A DNA stretch of 19,221 bases from Acidimicrobiales bacterium (GCA_030749275.1 JASMKJ010000277.1:1-19221); one strand, 5' to 3'; counted from the first letter of the stretch, positions 1 to 8,302 are shown. The notes: a model not told the origin generated them from the sequence alone. Numbers and translations are program-made.

Positions 1-678
1 AAAGTCGACGCTACGATCGGTAAGCCCCAAGTGGCCTACAGAGAGACGATTACGAAACAGGTCGAGAAATTCGAATATCGTCACATCAAACAAAGCGGTG
101 GTTCAGGTCAGTACGCGGTTGTGGTTATCAACCTTGAACCCAGCCAAGCCGGTGAAGGGTACGTCTTCGACGACACCATAAAGGGTGGGGTCATCCCAAA
201 GGAATACATCAGTTCTGTCAACGCCGGTCTCCAGTCGTCAATGGACAATGGGCCCCTAGCGGGTTTCCCAATGGTTGACGTGAGAGTTTCCCTTATTGAT
301 GGATCAACCCACGACGTCGATTCATCGGAAATGGCCTTCAAAATTGCTGGCACAATGGCAATGCGCGAAGCGGCTCGAGCTGCTGGACCAGTGCTCCTAG
401 AACCAATCATGTCGGTCGAAGTAGTCACACCAGAGGACTATATGGGTGACGTAATTGGCGACCTCAACGCTCGGCGGGGCCGAGTTGGCCAGATGGAAAA
501 TCGAGGAACAGCCCAAGTAATTGACGCTGAGGTGCCGTTATCGGAGATGTTCGGTTACGCTAACGACCTGCGTTCGCGTACTCAGGGTCGGGCTACCTAC
601 TCGATGCAGTTCGAGAACTACCAGCAAGTCCCACCCAATATCGCCGAAGAAATCGTAAAACGAATCCGCGGCGAGTAA
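1..678 (+). CDS. fusA: Elongation factor G, C-terminal part (5' end outside window)
   Basis: EF-G is the GTPase that drives ribosomal translocation and, with RRF, ribosome recycling. The reading frame is open from base 1, so the gene enters from the left; about 225 of roughly 700 residues are visible. They cover domains IV and V: the family's SGGSGQYA segment near the start of domain IV, and near the end the very conserved RRGRVGQME and [22 protein letters not shown] blocks (domain V). The GTPase domain is not in the window. The stop codon TAA is at 676-678, and tuf follows after 61 nt, the usual str-operon order (rpsL-rpsG-fusA-tuf). The 61-nt gap shows no hairpin or promoter that I would defend. 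Nothing looks truncated or frameshifted in the visible part. Confidence 0.97.
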   Translation, partial: KVDATIGKPQVAYRETITKQVEKFEYRHIKQSGGSGQYAVVVINLEPSQAGEGYVFDDTIKGGVIPKEYISSVNAGLQSSMDNGPLAGFPMVDVRVSLIDGSTHDVDSSEMAFKIAGTMAMREAARAAGPVLLEPIMSVEVVTPEDYMGDVIGDLNARRGRVGQMENRGTAQVIDAEVPLSEMFGYANDLRSRTQGRATYSMQFENYQQVPPNIAEEIVKRIRGE

Positions 679-739
679 CAATCACCACTAACGAAACAAA
701 TATCGATCTCAAGAAAAAGGAAGACACCGGAGAGAAATC

Positions 740-1924
740 ATGTCCAAAGAGAAGTTTGAGCGGACTAAGCCGCATGTGAATGTGGGAACCATGGGTCATA
801 TCGACCATGGCAAGACCACACTGACTGCTGCTATCACCAAGGTTTTGGCTGAAGGTTCGGGCGGTGAAGCAACAGCGTTCGAAGACATAGATAAAGCGCC
901 TGAGGAACGGGAGCGTGGTATCACGATCTCAATTTCTCACGTTGAATATGAGACAGCGAATCGCCATTATGCGCACGTCGACATGCCAGGTCACGCTGAC
1001 TACATCAAAAATATGATTACTGGTGCCGCCCAGGTTGATGGTGCCATCCTCGTTGTGTCAGCTGCGGATGGGCCGATGCCGCAAACACGTGAGCACGTGT
1101 TGTTGGCACGCCAAGTCGGTGTCCCCTACATCGTCGTTGCGTTGAACAAAGTTGACATGGTTGACGATGAGGAACTGCTGGAATTGGTCGAACTCGAAGT
1201 GCGCGAATTGCTGAGCGAATACGAGTTCCCCGGTGACGATGTCCCTGTTGTAAAGGTTTCCGCCTTGGACGCATTGGAAGGTGCCGACGGAGCCGCGGAA
1301 CAGATCATGGAGTTGATGGAAGCAGTTGATGAAGCCGTTCCTGAACCAGACCGCGACACAGACAAACCGTTCTTGATGCCGGTAGAGGACGTTTTCTCTA
1401 TCACGGGTCGAGGCACAGTTGTGACTGGCAAGATTGAAACTGGCGTGGTGAACACCGGCGAAGAAATCGAAATCGTAGGTATTCGGGAAACGCAAACCAC
1501 CACGATCACTGGTGTGGAAATGTTCCGGAAGATCCTTGATGAAGGTCAAGCCGGTGACAACGTCGGCCTGCTTCTACGGGGTATCGACAAGGAAGAAGTT
1601 GAACGTGGCCAAGTTTGTTGCGCTAAAGGATCAATCACCCCTCACACCAAATTCGAAGCGCAGGTATACGTGTTGACCAAAGAAGAAGGCGGCCGTCACA
1701 AGCCGTTCTTCTCGAACTATCGACCTCAGTTTTATTTCCGGACCACTGATATCACTGGAATGGTCGAGCTGCCTTCAGGTACCGAAATGTGTATGCCTGG
1801 CGACAACACCGACATGACGGTCGAATTAATCAACCCGATTGCTATGGACGAAGGTCTCCGCTTCGCAATCCGTGAGGGTGGCCGCACCGTTGGTGCAGGC
1901 CGAGTTACAAAGATCCTCTCGTAA
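740..1924 (+). CDS. tuf: Elongation factor Tu
   Basis: EF-Tu delivers aminoacyl-tRNA to the ribosomal A site as a GTP complex. The 394-residue length is normal. The P-loop GHIDHGKT is at residues 19-26, the switch II motif DMPGHADY at 81-88 (His85 matches the catalytic His84 of E. coli), and the guanine-specificity motif NKVD at 136-139. Domains 2 and 3 follow, ending in [13 protein letters not shown]. The ATG start has a GGAGAG ribosome-binding site at 729-734. Position 82 is Met where many bacteria have Cys (E. coli Cys81) and, from memory, several actinobacteria have Ala. The gene ends only 5 nt before rpsJ, so tuf and rpsJ are very probably cotranscribed. Confidence 0.98.
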   Translation: MSKEKFERTKPHVNVGTMGHIDHGKTTLTAAITKVLAEGSGGEATAFEDIDKAPEERERGITISISHVEYETANRHYAHVDMPGHADYIKNMITGAAQVDGAILVVSAADGPMPQTREHVLLARQVGVPYIVVALNKVDMVDDEELLELVELEVRELLSEYEFPGDDVPVVKVSALDALEGADGAAEQIMELMEAVDEAVPEPDRDTDKPFLMPVEDVFSITGRGTVVTGKIETGVVNTGEEIEIVGIRETQTTTITGVEMFRKILDEGQAGDNVGLLLRGIDKEEVERGQVCCAKGSITPHTKFEAQVYVLTKEEGGRHKPFFSNYRPQFYFRTTDITGMVELPSGTEMCMPGDNTDMTVELINPIAMDEGLRFAIREGGRTVGAGRVTKILS

Positions 1925-1929
1925 AAACG

Positions 1930-2250
1930 ATGGCCGCTTCGCAAAAGATTCGAATTCGCTTGAAGGCTTACGACCACGACATCGTGGATCAAAGCACCCA
2001 AAAAATCGTTGAAACGGTTCTTAGGACTCAAGCAAATATCAAGGGTCCTGTGCCCCTGCCGACCGAAAAGCACCGATACACGGTTGTTCGGTCACCCCAC
2101 AAGGACAAGGACTCCCGGGAACATTTTGAGATGCGGATTCATAAGCGACTAATCGACATAGTTGAACCTTCACCAAAGACGGTGGATTCCCTTCAACGCC
2201 TGGAATTGCCTGCGGGTGTCGATATCGAGATCAAAATTCAACAGAACTAG
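1930..2250 (+). CDS. rpsJ: 30S ribosomal protein S10
   Basis: S10 is a small-subunit head protein and, as NusE, also a transcription antitermination factor that pairs with NusB. The 106-residue protein has the family core: the [12 protein letters not shown] opening near residues 5-16, GPVPLPTE near 39-46, and the [15 protein letters not shown] signature followed by HKRLIDI. The ATG lies 5 nt after the tuf stop and has no recognisable Shine-Dalgarno sequence, so translation probably depends on ribosomes terminating on tuf. It is followed not by an immediate rplC, as in most S10 operons, but by a 220-nt structured gap. Confidence 0.97.
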   Translation: MAASQKIRIRLKAYDHDIVDQSTQKIVETVLRTQANIKGPVPLPTEKHRYTVVRSPHKDKDSREHFEMRIHKRLIDIVEPSPKTVDSLQRLELPAGVDIEIKIQQN

Positions 2251-2470
2251 CGTTCTTGGGGGTATTGGGGTGGTGATTCGATCGCTACCCCGGTATCGTT
2301 TACTCTCCGCGTGCTTAGGTTTCTAGGCACACGAACCGACGTCCGGCAAGGCCGGCCTTAGGGCCGTAACCGGTCGGCACAACCTAATTCTCGCTCCGCC
2401 GGCTATGCCGAGCGGAGCGTTCGCGTGAGCGGCGGCCGATGGCCCCATTTGGAAGAGAAAGACACCCGAC
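2251..2470 (+). promoter_or_regulatory. Structured intercistronic region before rplC; candidate RNA leader
   Basis: This 220-nt segment carries no plausible gene and is the longest gap in the ribosomal run. As + strand RNA it can form, in order: (1) 2261-2277 with 2281-2297, 17 contiguous pairs, five of them G-U, closed by a TCG loop; (2) 2311-2318 with 2323-2330, 8 pairs, GTTT loop; (3) an outer stem 2336-2340/2373-2377 enclosing 2353-2357/2362-2366; (4) 2392-2403 with 2407-2419, 12 pairs with a single bulged A2411 and a TAT loop. The last is not followed by a T-run, so it is not a standard terminator. A purine-rich ribosome-binding stretch (2451-2460) lies just before rplC. In E. coli, L4 controls the S10 operon through a leader upstream of rpsJ; here the structured element lies after rpsJ. 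Pairings were found by hand; the binding partner is unknown. Confidence 0.6.
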
Positions 2471-3112
2471 ATGGCGAATAAGGCGATTGTCGCCACAAAA
2501 GTGGGCATGACCCAGTTGTGGGATGATGACAACCAGGTTGTGCCTGTCACCATGCTCCAAGTTGAGCCCTGCCGCGTGGTTCAGGTAAAGACCAACGAGC
2601 GCGACGGTTACACAGCAGTGCAAGTCACATTTGGACAACGCGAAGCAGAAAAATTGAGTAAACCCGAAGCCGGTCATTTCGAAACAGCAGGTGTTGAACC
2701 CGGTCAACGTTTGGTGGAACTTCGGCTTGATGATGTCAGCGAAATAGAAGTTGGCCAAGAATTTGCTGCTGATGTGCTCGAAGCTGGAGAAAAAGTCGAC
2801 GTCACTGCGGTCTCAAAAGGTAAGGGATTTGCGGGGGTGATGAAGCGCCACAATTTCAGTGGCCAAAAGGCCAGCCACGGCGTCCACAGAGTCCACAGAG
2901 CACCCGGAGCTATAGGAGCCTGTGCTACCCCCTCACGAGTGTTCAAAGGCACCAGGATGCCTGGGCGCATGGGCGCAGAAAAGGTAACCACCCTCAACCT
3001 CACTGTGGTTGAAGCCGATGCGACCCGAGAGCTCCTACTTGTTCGAGGTTCAGTCCCGGGTCCTAAAGGAGGCGTAGTAGTAGTCCGCGACGCCGTGAAG
3101 GACTCACAATGA
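2471..3112 (+). CDS. rplC: 50S ribosomal protein L3
   Basis: L3 is an early 23S rRNA assembly protein whose extended loop reaches towards the peptidyl-transferase centre. The 213-residue length is typical. It opens with the standard KVGMTQLWDDD segment (residues 10-20), and the central signature runs from KGKGFAGVMKRHNF (116-129) through HRAPGAIGACATPSRVFKG (142-160) to RMPGRMG. The ATG at 2471 agrees with the family N terminus; the purine-rich site at 2451-2460 is 10 nt or more upstream, a somewhat long spacing. The stop overlaps the rplD start as ATGA (3109-3112), implying translational coupling. This is the first gene after the structured gap, so any control there would act on L3 first. 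Confidence 0.97.
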   Translation: MANKAIVATKVGMTQLWDDDNQVVPVTMLQVEPCRVVQVKTNERDGYTAVQVTFGQREAEKLSKPEAGHFETAGVEPGQRLVELRLDDVSEIEVGQEFAADVLEAGEKVDVTAVSKGKGFAGVMKRHNFSGQKASHGVHRVHRAPGAIGACATPSRVFKGTRMPGRMGAEKVTTLNLTVVEADATRELLLVRGSVPGPKGGVVVVRDAVKDSQ

Positions 3113-3726
3113 CAACCACCCTTGATCTGAGAACCCAAGACGGTGGGACCGCAGGCACTGTGACGCTCGACAATGAGCTATTCGGCATCGAACCTAACCT
3201 GTCTGTTCTCCATCAAGTTGTTACAGCGCAACTCGCAGCTAGGAGAAGTGGTAGCGCGAACACGAAAACGCGTGCAGAAGTTCGCGGTGGCGGGGCCAAA
3301 CCCTTTCGCCAAAAGGGAACAGGTCGAGCGAGGCAGGGGTCAATTCGTGCTCCACAATTCACTGGCGGCGGCGTCGTCCACGGACCGAAGCCACGTAGCT
3401 TCCGAAAAAAAGTGAATAAGAAAATGAACCGTCTGGCGCTGTGTTCTGCTCTCAGTGATCGGGCCCAAAGTGAGCGAGTTGTCGTAGTCGACCAATGGCA
3501 ATTCGAAGGACCTAAAACCAAAGACGCTTTGTCGGCTCTCAAAAACCTTGAACTGGACGGCCGGATCATGATGGTGGTCTCGGCCAACGACGAAACCGCC
3601 ATCCGCAGCTTCAGAAATTTGCCGTCAGTGCAACTAGTCCAGGCAGCGGAACTCAATGCCTACGACGTTCTCTGTTCGGACTGGCTTGTCTTCACTACTG
3701 AAACCCTTCCAGGGGTGAAATCATGA
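3109..3726 (+). CDS. rplD: 50S ribosomal protein L4
   Basis: L4 binds 23S rRNA domain I, and its long loop lines the narrow part of the peptide exit tunnel with L22. In gammaproteobacteria L4 is also the repressor of its own S10 operon. The 205-residue protein has the characteristic loop RGGGAKPFRQKGTGRARQG (59-77), then GGGVVHGPKPRSF (87-99) and the KKMNRLA helix. The start ATG overlaps the rplC stop by 4 nt and its own stop overlaps rplW by 4 nt. If the structured segment before rplC is an autogenous leader, L4 is the first protein to test; that is inference by analogy. Confidence 0.97.
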   Translation: MTTTLDLRTQDGGTAGTVTLDNELFGIEPNLSVLHQVVTAQLAARRSGSANTKTRAEVRGGGAKPFRQKGTGRARQGSIRAPQFTGGGVVHGPKPRSFRKKVNKKMNRLALCSALSDRAQSERVVVVDQWQFEGPKTKDALSALKNLELDGRIMMVVSANDETAIRSFRNLPSVQLVQAAELNAYDVLCSDWLVFTTETLPGVKS

Positions 3727-4013
3727 AAGACCCACGCGACGTAGTGATTTCGCCGATCGTTTCTGAGAAGTCATATGAACAACTCGAACAGAATGTCTAT
3801 GTCTTCCGAGTCCATACATCAGCCTCAAAACCGGAGATTCGCCATGCAGTCGAATCAATCTTTGATGTGACCGTTACCAAGGTCAATACGCTCAACCGCA
3901 AAGGCAAAGTGCGCCGGAACCGACGAAACAACACGTTGGGAAAGCGACCGAACACCAAGCGGGCCATTGTCACCCTTGCCGAAGGTGACTCGATACAGAT
4001 CTTCGAGACATAG
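3723..4013 (+). CDS. rplW: 50S ribosomal protein L23
   Basis: L23 sits at the rim of the exit tunnel and is the main docking point for trigger factor and the signal recognition particle. The protein is 96 residues, a normal bacterial length. Visible family marks are the N-terminal [14 protein letters not shown] (residues 6-19) and the [13 protein letters not shown] segment (53-65), which precedes the basic rRNA-binding loop. The start overlaps the rplD stop as ATGA (3723-3726), and the rplB start codon follows the stop after 2 nt, so it lies inside a tightly coupled S10 block. Confidence 0.96.
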   Translation: MKDPRDVVISPIVSEKSYEQLEQNVYVFRVHTSASKPEIRHAVESIFDVTVTKVNTLNRKGKVRRNRRNNTLGKRPNTKRAIVTLAEGDSIQIFET

Positions 4014-4015
4014 TC

Positions 4016-4852
4016 ATGGGAATTCGCGTACGTAAACCATCAAGTCCAGGAAGGCGCTTCCAAACGGTCTCCGACTTCAGTGAGCTGACCACTACCCGCC
4101 CAGAAAAATCGCTACTCGCTAAAAAGCATTCCACCGGTGGACGAAACAACAACGGCCGAAAAACCTCTCGCCATCGCGGAGGCGGCCACAAGCAGCGCTA
4201 TCGAATAATCGACTTCAAACGCACCAAGGACGGCGTGCCAGCAACAGTAGCGAGTATTGAATACGACCCGAACCGCAATTGCCGCATAGCGCTCTTGCAT
4301 TATCACGATGGCGAAAAACGCTACATCTTGGCGCCGGCGGGTCTAGAACTAGGCGACAAACTCGAAAGTGGGCAACGTGCGGAAATTCGCGTTGGCAATG
4401 CGCTACCTCTTCGCTACATGCCGGTAGGGACCACTATCCACAACATCGAGCTGAAACCTGGTGCCGGAGGTCAAATGGCCCGATCTGCAGGCGCAGGTGT
4501 ACAACTGGTAGCGAAAGAAGGTGCCTACGCCACGGTGCGGCTCCCAAGCACTGAAATGCGTCGCGTGCCCATCGATTGTCGAGCAACAGTCGGATCCGTC
4601 GGCAACGCCGAAGCGGACCTGATCAAGATAGGCAAAGCGGGACGCAACCGGTGGAAAGGCGTTCGCCCCCAAACTCGTGGCGTGGCGATGAACCCAGTAG
4701 ATCACCCACTTGGAGGCGGCGAAGGAAAGACCTCCGGAGGCCGTCATCCAGTATCCCCATGGGGCAAACCCGAGGGCCGTACCCGGAACAAGAACAAGAA
4801 GTCCAGCGACATGATTATTCGACGTCGCCGTACCCGCGGATCGCGGAGGTAA
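4016..4852 (+). CDS. rplB: 50S ribosomal protein L2
   Basis: L2 is among the most conserved ribosomal proteins; it is needed for subunit association and for peptidyl-transferase activity. The 278-residue protein has the N-terminal [20 protein letters not shown] block (41-60), the YDPNRN segment (83-88) and the C-terminal [14 protein letters not shown] block (242-255). The normally near-invariant D-H-P-H-G-G-G-E-G motif reads D-H-P-L-G-G-G-E-G at 229-237. The first His (230, matching E. coli His229, the residue implicated in catalysis) is kept, while the second is Leu232. Gaps to rplW and rpsS are 2 and 3 nt. Confidence 0.98.
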   Translation: MGIRVRKPSSPGRRFQTVSDFSELTTTRPEKSLLAKKHSTGGRNNNGRKTSRHRGGGHKQRYRIIDFKRTKDGVPATVASIEYDPNRNCRIALLHYHDGEKRYILAPAGLELGDKLESGQRAEIRVGNALPLRYMPVGTTIHNIELKPGAGGQMARSAGAGVQLVAKEGAYATVRLPSTEMRRVPIDCRATVGSVGNAEADLIKIGKAGRNRWKGVRPQTRGVAMNPVDHPLGGGEGKTSGGRHPVSPWGKPEGRTRNKNKKSSDMIIRRRRTRGSRR

Positions 4853-4855
4853 CCA

Positions 4856-5134
4856 ATGCCACGTAGTTTGAAAAAAGGCGCATTTGTGGATGACCATCTA
4901 CTGAAGAAGGTCGACGCGCTCAACGAAAGTGGCGAAAAGCAGGTCGTCAAAACTTGGAGCAGACGTTCAACAATCATCCCCGAAATGATCGGTCACACCA
5001 TCGCCGTTCACGATGGACGCAAACACGTTCCCGTGTACATAACGGAATCAATGGTCGGCCACAAGCTCGGGGAGTTCTCTCCATCTCGAACCTTCAAGTT
5101 TCACTCGGGCCAGGAGCGAGGAGGCACCGCGTGA
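4856..5134 (+). CDS. rpsS: 30S ribosomal protein S19
   Basis: S19 is a small-subunit head protein that forms a complex with S13 near the A-site tRNA. The 92-residue protein begins [19 protein letters not shown], the standard start, and has the [21 protein letters not shown] core (residues 35-55) and the signature [12 protein letters not shown] (69-80). The ATG is 3 nt after the rplB stop. Its stop codon overlaps the GTG start of rplV (GTGA at 5131-5134). Confidence 0.97.
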   Translation: MPRSLKKGAFVDDHLLKKVDALNESGEKQVVKTWSRRSTIIPEMIGHTIAVHDGRKHVPVYITESMVGHKLGEFSPSRTFKFHSGQERGGTA

Positions 5135-5796
5135 GTGGACTAATCGACCTCGAAGCAGTAGCTGGAGCACGCTCGACCCACAAATTCGCGCGTCTATCCG
5201 CTTCCAAAGCCAGAGTTGTTCTTGACCTCATCCGTGACGAAGATCTCGATCAGGCTCGAGAAGAACTTCAATTCTGTGATCGAGGAGCAGCAACGGTGAT
5301 CTCCAAGGTTCTGGAGAGCGCTGTGTCCAACGCCGAGAATAATGAGCACCTAGCCGCCGACGAACTCTACGTAGCGGAATGCTGGGCCGACGAAGGACCC
5401 ACCTTGAAGCGATGGCGACCACGAGCCCGCGGTCGTGCTACGCGAATCAACAAACGAACTTGCCACATCACTGTGGTCGTGGCCCAACTTTCTGAAGAAG
5501 AATTGGAGACACGAGCTGCACGGCTCGCTGCCACCGGACGACGAAGCGCTGACGCTGATCGAGCGGCCCGCGTAGCAGCAAGCAAGGAATCCGAAGAAGA
5601 TACGACCGTTGACACTGAAGTCGCTGAAGATACGACCGTTGACGCTGAAGCCGCTGAAGCAGAAGCCGTTACTGAACAAAACGAGATCTCAGACCAACAC
5701 AATGAAAGTGACGAATCAGCCACAAGTGACGACGCAGAACCCGAAACATCAGATGAGACAACAGCAATTGACGAACAAGACGAGAAGGAGGCCTAA
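5131..5796 (+). CDS. rplV: 50S ribosomal protein L22 with long acidic C-terminal tail
   Basis: L22 binds 23S rRNA, and its hairpin lines the exit tunnel beside L4. I place the start at GTG 5131, overlapping the rpsS stop as GTGA and preceded by a strong GAGGAGG site (5118-5124); the same frame is open further upstream only as a shadow of rpsS. This gives 221 residues. Residues about 10-120 are a standard L22 core, with the hairpin and signature [22 protein letters not shown] region at 96-117. Residues 121-221 are an extension that becomes almost purely Glu/Asp/Thr/Ala/Ser after about 152 and includes a 10-residue tandem duplication. Longer L22 proteins are known in actinobacteria; this tail is expected to be disordered. 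rpsC follows after 2 nt. Confidence 0.95.
   Translation: MSGLIDLEAVAGARSTHKFARLSASKARVVLDLIRDEDLDQAREELQFCDRGAATVISKVLESAVSNAENNEHLAADELYVAECWADEGPTLKRWRPRARGRATRINKRTCHITVVVAQLSEEELETRAARLAATGRRSADADRAARVAASKESEEDTTVDTEVAEDTTVDAEAAEAEAVTEQNEISDQHNESDESATSDDAEPETSDETTAIDEQDEKEA
5596..5655 (+). repeat. 30-bp tandem duplication in the L22 tail
   Basis: Two adjacent 30-bp units, 5596-5625 and 5626-5655, differ at only two bases. They are in frame and encode [10 protein letters not shown] followed by [11 protein letters not shown] weaker, decayed third unit may continue into the following EAEAV codons. The pattern indicates recent in-frame slippage or unequal duplication lengthening the acidic tail of L22. 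Confidence 0.9.
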
Positions 5797-5798
5797 TC

Positions 5799-6689
5799 GT
5801 GGGGCAGAAAGTTAACCCTTACGGCTTCCGACTGGGTATCACCACCGATTGGAAATCACGTTGGTATGCCGACAAGGACTACCAGGACTACATCATCGAA
5901 GATTGGGAAATCCGCAACTTCTTACAAACTGAACTCCCACACGCTGCGATCAGTCGAATCGAGGTAGAACGCACCCGCGATCGTTTACGGGTCGATGTCC
6001 ACACCGCCCGCCCCGGCATCGTGATTGGTCGCCGTGGTGCGGAAGCAGACCGGCTCCGAGAAGGGCTCACGAAAATATCCGGAAATCCAAAAGTCCAACT
6101 CAACATTCAAGAGATTAAGCAACCCGAACTGGATGCCGCTCTCATTGCCCAAGGCGTAGCAGATCAGCTAGCGGGGCGAGTCGCATTTCGACGTGCAATG
6201 AAACGTGCAGTTCAAAACGCACAAAAAGCAGGTGCCCTCGGGATTCGTGTCCAATGTTCCGGGCGATTAGGCGGGTCCGAAATGGCCCGAACGGAGTGGT
6301 ACCGCGAGGGGCGAGTACCGCTCCACACGCTAAGAGCCGACATCGACTATGGATTCCGTGAAGCTAGAACAACTGCAGGACGAATCGGCGTCAAAGTCTG
6401 GTTATACAAGGGCGACATATTGCCTTACAAGGTGTCCGCGGACGAACGCATTAGCAGAGAAGCAGCAATGGCAGTTGGCGAAACATCGGGATCAGCCGAA
6501 CACAATGCCCCAGTCGTTTCCTCTGGCGGTCGGCGAACAGACGTGCCAGGCGACGAAATCGAAGAGCCAGCACCGTTGGTCAAAGAAGCTGACCCTGAGT
6601 TTGAAAAGCTTCTCGAAGAAGAAGAGCAGATCGAGCGCGCAACTCGCGAACAAAGTCAAACCCCCAACTTCCGACCGGGAGATGACTGA
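5799..6689 (+). CDS. rpsC: 30S ribosomal protein S3
   Basis: S3 forms part of the mRNA entry channel and the ribosomal helicase with S4 and S5. The start is GTG 5799, with a strong AAGGAGG site at 5785-5791, giving the family N terminus [14 protein letters not shown]. The KH domain carries the G-R-R-G loop at 77-80, and the C-terminal S3 domain includes [17 protein letters not shown] (155-171) and the [11 protein letters not shown] segment. After about residue 225 there is an extra 70-residue acidic, low-complexity tail (for example [15 protein letters not shown]), so total length is 296 against about 210-235 for short S3 proteins. rplP starts 1 nt after the stop. Confidence 0.97.
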   Translation: MGQKVNPYGFRLGITTDWKSRWYADKDYQDYIIEDWEIRNFLQTELPHAAISRIEVERTRDRLRVDVHTARPGIVIGRRGAEADRLREGLTKISGNPKVQLNIQEIKQPELDAALIAQGVADQLAGRVAFRRAMKRAVQNAQKAGALGIRVQCSGRLGGSEMARTEWYREGRVPLHTLRADIDYGFREARTTAGRIGVKVWLYKGDILPYKVSADERISREAAMAVGETSGSAEHNAPVVSSGGRRTDVPGDEIEEPAPLVKEADPEFEKLLEEEEQIERATREQSQTPNFRPGDD

Positions 6690-6690
6690 C

Positions 6691-7107
6691 ATGTTGATGC
6701 CTAGAAAAGTCAGGCACCGCAAAACTCATCGCGGCCGGACCAAGGGCCGCGCAAAGGGCGGAACCACGATGAACTTCGGCGATTTCGGCATTCAAGCCCT
6801 AGAACCAGGGTGGATCACCGCTCGTCAGATCGAAGCCGCCCGTATCGCAATGACGCGACACGTAAAACGTGGCGGAAAGGTTTGGATCAACGTCTTTCCG
6901 GATAAACCGGTAACCGCTAAACCAGCAGAAACCCGCATGGGCTCAGGAAAAGGCAACCCCGAACGTTGGGTCGCTGTCGTAAAGCCGGGCAGAGTGATGT
7001 TCGAACTCGGTGGAGTCGACCCAGAGCTCGCCCATGGTGCTCTTAATCGGGCCATTCAAAAACTCCCCATCAAGGCGCGAGTGGTGAGTCGCGAGGAGGC
7101 GATCTGA
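6691..7107 (+). CDS. rplP: 50S ribosomal protein L16
   Basis: L16 organises the tRNA-binding face of the 50S subunit near the A site. I choose ATG 6691 because it yields the family opening [16 protein letters not shown] and a final length of 138 residues, close to the usual 136-144. The frame is open far upstream inside rpsC, but that extension has no L16 similarity, and in-frame ATG 6682 is too close to the purine-rich site at 6677-6681. Conserved blocks include [14 protein letters not shown], the [18 protein letters not shown] loop and the LPIKARVV end. The TGA stop shares one base with the rpmC ATG. Confidence 0.96.
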   Translation: MLMPRKVRHRKTHRGRTKGRAKGGTTMNFGDFGIQALEPGWITARQIEAARIAMTRHVKRGGKVWINVFPDKPVTAKPAETRMGSGKGNPERWVAVVKPGRVMFELGGVDPELAHGALNRAIQKLPIKARVVSREEAI

Positions 7108-7334
7108 TGGCTGCCGCAGCGGAACTACGCGAACTCGCCGATGACCAGCTCCTCGACCAGCTCGGCGACTCCAAGCAAGAACTATTCAACCTACGTTTCC
7201 AATTCGCCACAGGCCAATTGGAAAACGCGGGTCGAATTTCGCAGGTCAAACGAGACATCGCCCGAATCAACACTGTTCTCAGGGAACGAGAAATCGCGGC
7301 CGCTGAAGCAGCAACAGTGGAGGACAACTCATGA
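7107..7334 (+). CDS. rpmC: 50S ribosomal protein L29
   Basis: L29 is a small two-helix protein near the exit tunnel, next to L23. The 75-residue protein has the expected pattern: a first helix with [15 protein letters not shown] (residues 6-20), the [18 protein letters not shown] signature (23-40), then the [12 protein letters not shown] helix (51-62). A short acidic/alanine tail follows. The ATG overlaps the rplP TGA by one base and is preceded by a strong GAGGAGG site (7093-7099). The stop overlaps rpsQ by 4 nt. Confidence 0.95.
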   Translation: MAAAAELRELADDQLLDQLGDSKQELFNLRFQFATGQLENAGRISQVKRDIARINTVLREREIAAAEAATVEDNS

Positions 7335-7609
7335 ACGACATACAGGTCACCCCCCAAGAAAGAAAGCGACGGAAAACGAGAGAAGGGTTGGTCGTATCGA
7401 CGAGCATGGAAAAGACCGTCGTTGTCGCAGTCACCGAACGGGTTCGTCACGCTCGCTACTTCAAGACTGTTCAACAAACCAAGAAGCTCTACGCGCACGA
7501 CGAAGAAAATGATGCCCGCCTCGGAGACCGGGTTCGAGTCATGGAGACTCGACCACTGTCAAAGAAAAAGCGGTGGCGTCTCGTTGAAATCGTCGAACGA
7601 GCACGTTGA
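7331..7609 (+). CDS. rpsQ: 30S ribosomal protein S17
   Basis: S17 is an OB-fold primary 16S rRNA-binding protein of the small-subunit body. The 92-residue protein has the family's [16 protein letters not shown] segment near residues 17-32, the [19 protein letters not shown] stretch (about 40-58), and the [20 protein letters not shown] signature (65-84). The start overlaps the rpmC stop as ATGA (7331-7334). The stop is followed after 16 nt by the rplN start. Confidence 0.96.
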   Translation: MNDIQVTPQERKRRKTREGLVVSTSMEKTVVVAVTERVRHARYFKTVQQTKKLYAHDEENDARLGDRVRVMETRPLSKKKRWRLVEIVERAR

Positions 7610-7625
7610 TTTTGGAGTCGATGAA

Positions 7626-7994
7626 GTGATCCAACAAGAATCCCGACTTAAAGTCGCCGACAACTCAGGTGCCAGAGAAGTGCTGTGCATTCGCGTCCTC
7701 GGAGGTACAGGGCGACGATATGCCTCGATAGGCGATGTATTCGTGGCGACGGTCAAAGATGCCATCCCTGGTGCGGGTGTGAAAAAAGGCGAAGTGGTTC
7801 GATGCGTGGTGGTACGAACACGTAAAGAACGCCGCCGTCCTGATGGTAGCTATATCCGATTTGATGAAAATGCTGCCGTACTTATCGATGAAAATCGGCA
7901 ACCGCGAGGTACCCGCATCTTCGGACCAGTGGGTCGCGAATTGCGAGATCACAGGTTTATGCGGATTGTTTCCCTAGCTCCGGAGGTCCTTTGA
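7626..7994 (+). CDS. rplN: 50S ribosomal protein L14
   Basis: L14 is a five-stranded barrel protein at the subunit interface (bridge B8) and an early 23S rRNA binder. I place the start at GTG 7626, which gives the canonical opening [20 protein letters not shown] and the usual length of exactly 122 residues. GGAG at 7614-7617 is correctly spaced. The open frame upstream (through rpsQ) lacks L14 similarity. The signature around [18 protein letters not shown] and [13 protein letters not shown] is complete. The TGA stop shares a base with the rplX ATG. Confidence 0.97.
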   Translation: MIQQESRLKVADNSGAREVLCIRVLGGTGRRYASIGDVFVATVKDAIPGAGVKKGEVVRCVVVRTRKERRRPDGSYIRFDENAAVLIDENRQPRGTRIFGPVGRELRDHRFMRIVSLAPEVL

Positions 7995-8302
7995 TGAAAA
8001 TCAAAAAAGGTGACCTTGTTCGCGTTCTTTCGGGTAAAGACAAAGGCACTGAAGGTCACGTGATGTCAGTCGATGCAGAAAACAACCGAGTTACCGTCGA
8101 AGGTGTCCACACTGGACGTAAACATCAACCGCCCACACAAACGAACGACCAAGGCGGGATCATCGACATAGCCCTGACGATCAACGCCTCAAACGTCGCG
8201 GTGATATGCCCTAAAACCGGTGATGCCGGGCGGGTCGGATATCGCACCGAGGGCGATACAAAGGTTCGCTACCACAAGAAATCAGGGGAGGAGTTGTCGT
8301 GA
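7994..8302 (+). CDS. rplX: 50S ribosomal protein L24
   Basis: L24 initiates 50S assembly and lies at the tunnel exit. The KOW motif is at the N terminus ([20 protein letters not shown], about residues 2-21). The following body includes the [21 protein letters not shown] segment typical of bacterial L24. I prefer ATG 7994 over the in-frame TTG 7991, because GGAGG at 7982-7986 is 7 nt from the ATG and only 4 nt from the TTG. The protein is then 102 residues. The ATG overlaps the rplN stop by one base, and the stop overlaps the rplE GTG (GTGA at 8299-8302). Confidence 0.95.
   Translation: MKIKKGDLVRVLSGKDKGTEGHVMSVDAENNRVTVEGVHTGRKHQPPTQTNDQGGIIDIALTINASNVAVICPKTGDAGRVGYRTEGDTKVRYHKKSGEELS

Noticed and set aside
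1017..1549. Long minus-strand open frames opposite tuf.
   Set aside because: They are codon-bias shadows of a highly expressed gene, with no recognisable domain, no ribosome-binding site and low-complexity translation.
2392..2419. Strong GC-rich hairpin as an intrinsic terminator after rpsJ.
   Set aside because: The 3' side is followed by TTCGCGTGAGC, not a T-run, and it sits within a multi-hairpin segment before rplC. Regulatory leader structure is more likely; attenuation is still possible.
2882..2899. Tandem GTCCACAGA x2 inside rplC as a repeat element.
   Set aside because: It encodes V-H-R-V-H-R in the conserved L3 loop, where other actinobacteria have similar H-x-H-R residues; protein constraint explains it.
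4954..5130. N-terminal extension of L22 upstream of GTG 5131.
   Set aside because: It is an out-of-frame reading of rpsS without L22 similarity. GTG 5131 has a strong GAGGAGG site and the standard stop-start overlap.
6349..6690. N-terminal extension of L16 from codons inside rpsC.
   Set aside because: It overlaps conserved S3 codons in another frame; the L16 family begins MLMP, exactly at ATG 6691.
7422..7625. N-terminal extension of L14 overlapping rpsQ.
   Set aside because: L14 is invariably about 122 residues and begins MIQQES; GTG 7626 fits with a correctly spaced GGAG.
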